A stretch of DNA of 24,238 bases, taken from Isoetes engelmannii. Its lineage: Eukaryota > Streptophyta > Lycopodiopsida > Isoetales > Isoetaceae. The stretch lies in NCBI GenBank assembly GCA_011763485.2, contig JAANSK020224415.1, positions 1 to 24,238 of the forward strand, given 5' to 3'. The position numbers were made by a program, and so were the translations under genes. Below, piece after piece: positions 1 to 8,700 of the stretch. The notes under the pieces were generated by a model. It saw only the letters and a program-made list of their open reading frames with translations. It made no database searches and was not told the DNA's origin. How positions within the stretch are numbered: position 1 is the first letter of the stretch; every line of letters starts with the position of its first letter.

Positions 1-147
1 CTGCAGGAACTAGGGGTTCCGCAGGACTTGCAGAATGTTATTCACCAGTTATATGATGGGATTTATGCTGCGCTGCCATTAGAAGATCAGCGGGTTGCTA
101 GCACTATGGGAGTCAAACAGGGATGCCCGCTGTTGCCGACGCTTACC
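1..147 (+). mobile_element. LINE (non-LTR) reverse transcriptase fragment, 5'- and 3'-truncated
   Basis: Frame 1 is open from the first base and reads as the middle of a plant LINE reverse transcriptase. A stretch of the form LYDGIYAALPLED is followed by GVKQGCPLLPTL, which matches the conserved RT block usually written RQGCPLSP. Similarity stops at about base 147, although the frame stays open by chance to 285. No catalytic YADD box or other LINE domain follows, so this is a small relic. Its left end lies outside the window. The family call rests on the RT motif alone; a more exact LINE clade cannot be given. Confidence 0.7.
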
Positions 148-263
148 ATTTCAACTGCAAAAGGAAGATTAGATTCTTCATCAATCTCATGGCTTTGTCA
201 AGTTGCACACCTTCCTAGATTTAGCAAAAGTATCTCATCGAGTTCTCCCGTTTTATTTTCTCA

Positions 264-1219
264 GCTCGTTTCGTTTCCCTATTAAAATAAAATGAAATGA
301 AGGGGAAGTTCATGAAGGGAAAATCTTCTTCTGCTTTCGCCGAAACGTCTTCTGACATCCCGGAGGAGGGCATCACACAATTCTCATGTTGGGGATCCTG
401 AAGGTGGGGATAATGTGGCGTACAGAGACGAAATTAGCCACCCTACCTTGGCATACCGGAGGAGGAAATCAGAACCGTGCCGGATATCACGCGGTGATCC
501 CCGAGGATGGGATTACCAGGAATGGCTGGGATGCAGGGGTATTGGAGGGCCCCGATCGTCCGGAGGGTACCTGGCCTGTGTCCGTACCCGAAACGAGGGC
601 TCCGTAATGGATCCCGTTGAGAAGTGGTCGGGGTCCTGAAGGATGGTATTTCCACCTCCAGATCCCTGAAACCAGGTTAAGATATCTTCAGCCTGCAAAC
701 ATAGATATGAATGCTTGTGCTCAAACTCAAATGACTTCAAGCTTGCCAACAACAACATTCCGAGTTGTCCTCGTTGGCTAGCAACATGCACATCACTAAG
801 CTCCTCATTCTTATATGCTAGGGCTTTAACATACAATGTTGTATTGTAGATTGACTTAGCATCCAACTTGGCAAAGTCTTATAGCAAACTGGACATCACT
901 GAGCTCCTTACATTGGAGCCTCCACATTCCATATCTTCTTGCAAAAATTGACTTCCCACAACAACATGCCACACTTTTCACCAAAAGGTATTGAACCAAT
1001 GTACAATGTGATTTATTTTGAAAAGGACCACATTTTTAAAGGACCAGGGAAAATACAAAGGCTGCAACGGAATAATCCACATAATCATTCCTCGGCCACC
1101 CAGAATATTCCTCTGCCCGGAAAGAAGATTCTCTCCACTTCCCTGTAATGCGGAGAATATCTTTGAATGTTCATCTTGCATCAAATACCCTGCCTCCTCC
1201 ATGCCCCGCACGGCGGTCG
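264..1219. repeat. Large direct repeat, copy A (about 955 bp)
   Basis: This segment recurs at 1346-2303 with a period of about 1085 bp. Shared landmarks in order are CCCTATTAAAAT, GAAGGGGAAGTTCATGAAGG, a GC-rich block with GTCCGGAGGGTACCTGGCCT, and an end at CACGGCGGTCG. A 190-base part compared by eye (about 780-970) differs at roughly a dozen positions from copy B, so about 94% identity there. Copy A holds about 18 bases near 585-602 that copy B lacks, while copy B holds about 16 extra bases near 1435-1450. No transposase, RT or clear terminal repeat was seen. It may be an unclassified element duplicated in tandem, or a duplicated stretch of gene-upstream DNA. Confidence 0.9.
513..866 (-). 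other. Unidentified antisense reading frame in repeat copy A
   Basis: An open frame of 117 codons starts at a minus-strand ATG (MDAKSIYNTTLYVKALAY...). Its first 65 or so residues read like ordinary folded protein, with EELSDVHVASQRGQLGMLLL near the middle. The downstream part runs through the GC-rich block and looks like chance coding. I do not recognise the protein. Copy B keeps a similar frame in the same place, so this could be a captured exon of a host gene. Conservation between two copies that are about 94% identical is weak evidence for function. Probably not an expressed gene. Confidence 0.25.
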
Positions 1220-1275
1220 CAACTAGAAGGCTGCGAGTTCAAATCCTGCCTCATGCAACTACCTTTTTGCATCCA

Positions 1276-1344
1276 TGTGACGACCATCTTTTGTAAACAT
1301 GAGTATAATGTTCGTATAATACGAATATCCATATGGTCGTCACA
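1276..1344. repeat. 69-bp inverted-repeat element (MITE-like palindrome)
   Basis: The ends are a perfect 12-base inverted repeat: TGTGACGACCAT at 1276-1287 and ATGGTCGTCACA at 1333-1344. Inside lies a second near-perfect palindrome, TTCGTAT-A-ATACGAA, so the whole unit could fold into a hairpin with an inner hairpin. It lies between the two large direct repeats and is not seen in the same relative place after copy B. I see no convincing target-site duplication at its edges. It may be a very small deletion derivative of a DNA transposon, or simply a palindromic spacer. Confidence 0.6.
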
Positions 1345-1345
1345 A

Positions 1346-2303
1346 GTTCATTTCGTTTCATCTCCCTATTAAAATCAGATGAAATGAAGGGGAAGTTCAT
1401 GAAGGGAAAACCTCCTTCTGCTTCCGCCGAAACATCTTCTGACCGGAACGTCTTCTGACATCCCGAAGGAGGGCATCATACAATTCTCTTGGCGTGGATC
1501 CCGAAGGTGGGATAACGTGGCGTACGGAGACGAAATCAGCCACCCTACCTTTGGATACCGGAGGAGGAAATCAGAACCGTGTCGGATATCGCGCGGTAAT
1601 CCCGGAAGATGGGATTACCACGAATGGCTGGGATGCAGGGGCATTGGAGGGGCCCGATCGTCCGGAGGGTACCTGGCCTGTGTCCGTAATGGATTCCATT
1701 GAGAAATGGTCGGGATCCTGAAGGATGGTATTTCCACCTCGGAGATCCTTGAAACCAGGGTAAAGATATCTTGAGCCTGCAAACATAGATATGAATGTGT
1801 GAGCTCAAACTTAAATGACTTCAAGCCTGCCAATAACAACATTCCAAGTTGTCCTCGTTGGCCAGCAACATGCACATCACTAAGCTCCTCATTCCTATAT
1901 GCTAGGGCTTTAACATACGATATTTTACTGTAGATTGACTTAGCATCCAACTTTGCAAAGTCTTATAGCAAACTGGACATCACTGAGCTCCTTATACTGG
2001 AGCCTCCACATTCCATATCTTCTTGCAAAAATTGACTTCCCAAAGCAACATGCTACACTTTTCACCAAAAGGTATTGCACCAATGTACAATGTGATTTAT
2101 TTTGAAAAGGGCCACATTTTTAAAGGACCAGGAAAAATGCTAAGGCTGCAACGGAATAATCCACAGAATCATTCCTCGGCCACCCAGAATATTCCTCTGC
2201 ACGGAAAGAAGATTCTCTCCACTTCCCTGCAATGCAGAGAATTTCTTTGAATGTTCGTCTTGCATCCAATACCCTGCCTCCTCCATGCCCGGCACGGCGG
2301 TCG
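1346..2303. repeat. Large direct repeat, copy B (about 955 bp)
   Basis: This is the second copy of the repeat at 264-1219, same orientation, ending at the same CACGGCGGTCG landmark. It ends about 415 bp before the ATG of the ALA3-like gene, so it probably covers part of that gene's upstream region. Near 1430-1460 it holds a short internal duplication of the motif CGTCTTCTGAC that copy A has only once. Whether copy B or copy A is the older cannot be told from this sequence. Confidence 0.9.
1615..1950 (-). other. Unidentified antisense reading frame in repeat copy B
   Basis: This 111-codon minus-strand frame is the counterpart of the one in copy A. It shares most of the first 65 residues (for example ELSDVHVAGQRGQLGMLLLA) and differs at scattered positions such as Lys to Arg and Ser to Gly. 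I cannot assign a family. Both frames persist through several substitutions, which would fit a captured coding exon or simply a recent duplication. No minus-strand promoter or partner exons were identified. Confidence 0.25.
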
Positions 2304-2717
2304 TTTCCCTCTTGATCAAGAGCTGCCCAGCTACGAAGGCTTAGATCCGTCGTGCCGGAAATGGAACCCTAGTTTGCGTGATTACTGAATACCTGGGCTT
2401 TGATTTCCTTTTTTCTGTTCATGGCAGCTCTCGTCTCAGCGGGGATCTTGCAAGATCTGTCCACCAGAATTATGCTTAGCTGGTAAGGGCTTGACAGAAT
2501 TGCATTTTTTTCATACCATGAAATGAGCTGGTGGAATAGCAAGACCCCGGATCCCAACAGGTTAGCTGGGTAGATCTAAAATCTGTCTTGAATTTAGAGC
2601 AGTGTATCCATTTGATACCAGCAGGAACTTGAAGGTTATCGTATTGTCAAGGACGATTGTATGATGGAGGTTTTGGGATTTAATCCGAAAATGTTATTAG
2701 TGAGTTGATTGAACAAG
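2304..2717 (+). promoter_or_regulatory. Upstream and leader region of the ALA3-like gene
   Basis: This 414-bp stretch separates repeat copy B from the ALA3 start codon and must contain at least part of the promoter or 5' leader. Near its left edge an 11-of-12 inverted repeat, CCGGCACGGCGG at 2289-2300 and CCGTCGTGCCGG at 2347-2358, straddles the repeat boundary. No confident TATA box was found. The sequence TTATTAG at about 2694-2700 could be a leader-intron acceptor, but this is a guess. An in-frame TGA at 2706-2708 sits three codons before the chosen ATG. Confidence 0.4.
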
Positions 2718-5700
2718 ATGTCTCGTGGTAGAAAGTGGCCGGGAACTGCATTTTTTATGGGAGGCAATCGCAGTAGTCGGGGGAGAATGAGGCTGCATCA
2801 GACACATATCCCCGTGCATGAAGCTGGGCAGCCAACCCATCGAACCATCCATTGCAACGATTCGGATTCTAATTCAATTTTCAAATTTAAGGTGCATTTC
2901 TTGTCTCAAGCTACAGGATTGAAACTTAAATGCTCACTCTATGATGGCATATATAAATAAATTTTGATATTGTGATATCCATAGCCCATCTGGTAAATGT
3001 AAGTAATAGAGCTGTGGCAGGTGTATAAATGCACCTATTTAACGTTGTCTCAGTCATATAAAAACATTCCTTACAACGAGTGTATTTATAAGCACGAGAG
3101 ATGTCACAGTAGTTCCTGTATTATAGAGTCATGCAAGTTACCACTCAAGTTTCTTGCTTCCCACATGAATGATTGGGCTAATTCATGCGATTCTCACGTG
3201 TGTGGAGACACATCAATGATATTTGGTCTTAAGTTTGTCTTATGACATAATGACGCTTCTGGCTAGAAGAATTTCCTCTTTGTGCAGATGCTAGTTATCA
3301 TACATATGCAACATAATATACAAAAAGCACTGTGGCAGCCATCACATTTCATGGTTAAATTGTAAAGGGTCATAATTATCGACCGCCAAGAGGGGTGTAG
3401 AAATTGACAACAGTAAGTCAAATGCTTTTATTCATTTCAATCTTTTTGTTGCTTGGCAGAACAATGTAATATCCACAACAAAGTATAATCTGTTCACGTT
3501 TCTGCCCAAAGGCTTGTTTGAACAGGTAAAGGCCTTTGTTTTATGTCATTTGCACTTCATGTAGATTTGTCTTTGGCATGTGTAATTTCCACAACAAAGT
3601 ATAATCTGTTTATGTTTCTGCCCAAAGGCTTGTTTGAACAGGTAAAGGCATTTGTTTTATGTCATTTGCACTTCATGTAGATTGTTTTTGGCATTTGGAA
3701 GGAAGCATCTTGAGCTCTTTTTTGATAAAACAATTGTTGCATTTAACTTTTCTTCACAGTTCCGTCGCGTTGCAAATTTGTATTTTCTCATGATTGCAAT
3801 ACTTTCTACAACGCCTATTAGGTATGACACCCTTTACACAGCAAAATACATTCTTCGTTAAATTAGTTGCAATACATTTGGGTTCTCTGAACTATCTGCT
3901 CGCATACTCAATAGCCATCTGTCAAATAAGTAAAACTCGCTGTATTACTTGAGAACCATGTAACCGTTATGGTACAGTCCCCTTGTAGCTTAAATGATGG
4001 GTGCACTATTAAACTGGTAGCAGCGTCTTTCTAGATTTGAATGGCTAGGCAAGCTAATATTGAAAACGAAAAACATAATTAAAGGACATAAAACAGTCCA
4101 GTTCCATTTTGCAAATTGGGTCATTTAAAATGAGGTCAATCAGACCAATAGCACCATCTTTCTAAGCTATTATGGAAAGCAAAAAACACAATAGAAAGAC
4201 GTTAGACAGTCGGTTCTATTTGGGAAATTGGGTCAACTAATTGGCTCTGTGCATCTTCATAAAGTTTAGAACTGTGACTAGGGGTTTTAGAACTTCGAGT
4301 TTACGAAGAGTCTTCCCTTTATCTTTGGAAAGATTCATTGCCTCATCTCTTTGTTATTTTTGGCCTTCTAATTTTTGTTTGTTATTTATTAGTATCTGTT
4401 GCTACCAAATTAGTGTAAAGAAAGTGGTCAGCGTTGTTTGATATGTAGCCTGACTTTGTCTGTTTGGGAATGGGTTGATCGAGTCCAGACATATGAAGCC
4501 AGGCATTTTTGTCCATCAACCGTTGCAACATAGTTTGGTTTCATAATAAACAATGTAACTTATTTCACAATTGATCGGACAAAAAGGAGTGCCCCTCAGA
4601 TTCAACTTCGCCGCAATCCACAGTTGTTAGCGTCTTCGCTTGCATTTGACTTGGTTTTCTGTGGACAAATTCATCCTTGGTTTTGTTTTTTGAAGGAAAC
4701 CTTCCATTAATATGTTCAATTACTTGGCTGATTCTCCATTAAGTTTATACACCTTTGGAATATCTTACGGTGATGTCCAGTTGTAAGACGCACATATGCA
4801 CACTTATACCCTCAGGATAAGAATCACTATTTGCAGTTGTTGTGAGATGCACATGACTTAAACCTGGAAGGATAAGAAGCAAAGGAAAGGGATATTGAAA
4901 TGAGTACAGGGGGTCAATGTGTTCGCTGTCAAAATTTCTGCATTTGAACCAGAAAAAGTCTGCACAGGTTTTGCCCATTTTGCTCATCTTGAACGACTCC
5001 ATTTCCTAAATATGTGGCGAGCTTGACCCCTAGCGTAACCTGGAAATTGATGGTAAACTTCTGATTAGAATGCTTTTTAAGGAGCTCTCTAAGGAGTTGT
5101 TTATGTAAGATGGTTTCTTTCACCTCTTTTTTGAACATTTGAAGAGATGAAAGTTTTTTCTCTGTGATATCTGTAGTCATGGATTTGCACTTAAATATTG
5201 CTGTGTGTAAATGGCTCTTAAATGCAGTCCTGTGCAACCAATTACCAATATCGTTCCTCTTTCGATTGTTCTTGCTGCTTCCCTTATCAAGGAAGCTTTT
5301 GAAGATCGGGTAAGAAAAGCGTTCGGCTATTCTTTTGTTTGTTCAAAGCCACCAGTCATTTTGTTTGGAGTTATATAAGCTGACAATGTAATCATCTTAC
5401 TATCTTACAGCGAAGGTACCAGAATGATAAGCAGATAAATTCAAGTGAGGTTGAGGTTCTGAAGGGACAAGACTGGAAACCTTGTCCTTGGAGCATGGTT
5501 TCCGTGGGCGAAATTGTTAGGGTATGATTTCTTGGTCATGCTTCATCTGCAGTCAAAGATCAGGTGTTATTTGTTGTTTTTCTTTGATAGGTAAAGCAAG
5601 ATCACTATTTCCCAGCAGATTTGTTATTTCTGGCAAGCACGAACGGGGATGGCGTGTGCTACATTGAGGTGCACAATTATGAGAAATTTGCTGGGCACGT

Positions 5701-8700
5701 TTATCATTTCGTTATTGACAGTATGTGCTTCTTTGCATGATAGACTTCCAATTTGGATGGTGAAACAAACCTTAAGATACGAAAGGCTTTAGAGAGGACA
5801 TGGGACTTCGTAACTCCTGATAGATTATCCGAGTTTAGAGGTCTGTTATTTTGTTTGTTTTGTTTAGATGCTAGTTGTATCTGATAATTTGCCAATTATG
5901 TAGCATCTATTGAATGTGAGCAACCAAACAATTCCCTTTATACTTTTACTGGAAATCTGGTGGTTGGCAAGCAAACTCTGCCACTTTCACCAAATCAGAT
6001 TTTGCTTCGGGTAGGTTCGTTATATTGGTTTTGACCTTGTAATCAATGTCTTTAGTAGCATGCAAAAAGTAATGCGGCCTCTATATGTTCTTCTTGACAG
6101 GGGTGTAGCTTGCGTAATACCGAATTCATTGTTGGAGCTGTTATTTTCACAGGGCATGAAACAAAGGTATGTATTCCTTTTCTCTGATGTATTATTGAAC
6201 CATCTTTTGGAGACTGTATTTATTGTGCTCATTTGGTGGTGCATGGAAGTGAACATTTTTTCTGCTGCATGTGGCGAAAGGTTAAGTTTTATTATCTTAG
6301 AAACGTCAGGGAACACTCTCTTCATGTCTGGTGTTTCCACATGGTTTACTAGTATATATGACATAAACCAGATAAATTTGCATAAAGAATGGATCAGCAA
6401 CAAAGCACAATCTCTTACTATGTATGTCTACCAATGACAATTTGAAACTCGAAGTGTATGATATTGGATGATGTTGGAACAGGGAAGGATGGCCTTAACA
6501 AAGGCCATTGTTGAGCAAATTTAATTTTGTGAGTGTCCAGCGTAGTCTCTAGCAGTTATTATTTATTGGTAAAACATCTTACACAATAGGCACGAAGGAA
6601 GCCATTTTTACATTGATGTCTAATTCTGTTTTGTTGCATGGTGCTTATTAGCAAGGGTTCACCACATGTATCTGATGACAAGTTTTTATGACTTCAGGTG
6701 ATGATGAATGCAATGGATGTACCTTCTAAAAGAAGCACTCTAGAAAGGAGGCTTGACAAGTTGATTTTGCTTCTGTTTGGAATACTTTTCTTTCTGTGCT
6801 TCGTCGGAGGAATTGGCAGGTCAAATTTTCAACAGTATTATGACTTACAATCTAGATTGTCTTCCATAGTTATGAGTTTATGCTGTATCACCTCCTTCAA
6901 TTATGCTGGTGGTTTTTTGATTTTTGTTAGTTTCAATGTCTGATAAGTCTGTACACTTATCTGGACAGTGGAATTTTTCTGGATCGCAAATACTGGTATT
7001 TTGAGCTACAGTCAGATGTGGAAGAACAATATAATCCGAGTAATCGGTTTCTTGTAAATTTCTATCCATATTCTTTAGCTTTGTTTATATTTGTCAGTGT
7101 TTGATCCGTATTTTACTTCCAGGTTGGACTATTAGGAATGTTCACACTGGTCACACTTTACTCTTCAATTATTCCAATATCATTATATGTTTCTATTGAG
7201 GTTTGCATATTTAATTCATTGTATGCAAGAAACATTCGGTTAAATTTATTCTGAGGTTATTTGTTGCTTGTGTTGCATTCTAGATGATCAAGTTTATTCA
7301 GTCTACCCAATTTATTAACAAGGACATAAACATGTACCATAGCCAAAGCCGTACTTACGCAATGGCACGGACTTCAAACTTAAATGAAGAGCTTGGGCAG
7401 GTTTAGCAAAGCTCTTGTGGCTGAATTTGGTTAAATGATGACGCCCTGAAATTAATATTGTAAAGTAATGCCTTTGCAGATTGAATACATCTTTTCTGAC
7501 AAAACTGGAACGTTGACACGAAATTTGATGGAATTTTTCAAATGCTCTATTGGAGGGATTATGTATGGGACGGGAACGACTGAAGTTCAACGGGCAGCTG
7601 CTCGTCGAACAGGGGTCCCAATTGAAGAGGTTGTTCACCTGAGCTACTTGATGAATGTTTGGTGAGCTATCTTATAATAGGTGACATATGATCACCTTTT
7701 AAGGTAGTGTGCTCGATTCTGGTTAGCTTGCATCATCTGTCTATGTGGCCTTGACAGGTGTACCCTTCAGAATATGCAATACGTGAAAAAGGGTTTAATT
7801 TTGATGATCGAAGGCTAATGAGGGGAGCTTGGAGAAATGAACCTAATCCAGAAGTCTGCAAGGTAAAGCTTTTAAGGTAGATTTGCCTTTTAGATACCAA
7901 TCTTCTTTTGGAGGACATGTCATTGTTTGCTCATTTCATTAAGGATATATTTTGCAGGAGTTCTTTAGATGCCTTGCAATCTGTCATACTGTGCTGCCGG
8001 AAGGGGAAGAAGTACCAGAAAAAATTGTTTATCAAGCTGCATCTCCAGACGAAGCTGCACTTGTACAGGCAGCCAAAAACTTTGGCTATTTTTTCTACCG
8101 GTTAGTCATTCTATGTGCTAGTTGTACCCAATACTGATATTTTAAGCTAAACATCATGCTTTTGGAAATTTTATACTCGGAGTTCTTATTTTGTCGTGCT
8201 TTAGGGATGCACCTATAAGCATCATACACTTTGTGTATGAATGGTACATGCAAACGTTCGATGATGATCTTTTGTTGGTCTTTTGCAGTCGATCTCCTAC
8301 AACTATTAGAGTTCGTGAATCTCATGTTGAGAAGATAGGCCGCGTACAGGATGTTGAATACGAAATACTGAATGTGTTAGAATTTAACAGGCATGTCTTG
8401 GCTTTAATTGTTTCGTCAAGTAAGCTTGTATTAGGATCTAATATAATAAATTTCTCTTACCAGTACAAGAAAGCGGCAATCTGTTATTTGTCGGTACCCA
8501 AATGGACGCTTGGTTCTTTATTGCAAGGTGAGGGAACATTAATGCCTCTTGATTAAGGTTATTCAGATTTTGTGCTTACGATTGTGGCTACTTTCAGGGC
8601 GCAGATACTGTTATATATGAAAGAATGTCAGATGTGGGTAATGGAGTGAAGGAGATATCAAGAGAGCATTTAGAAAATTTTGGAGCAGATGGTTTACGAA

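Noticed and set aside
1226-1262. B-box-like GAGTTCAAATCC at 1235-1246, as in tRNA genes or tRNA-derived SINEs
   Set aside because: No matching A box or cloverleaf could be built around it. The T-stem has a mismatch and there is no acceptor stem, so a tRNA or SINE call is not supported.
386-1721. Plus-strand frames in both large repeats with the shared wording TGGGNQNR and EGPDRPEGTWP
   Set aside because: They lie in a GC-rich block where several frames are open together, contain low-complexity Gly/Pro/Arg text and match no family I know. They are probably chance frames.
6020-6437. Overlapping open frames of about 125 codons on both strands
   Set aside because: They overlap ALA3 exon 9 and intron 9. 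The only coding part is the 66-base exon; the rest is chance.
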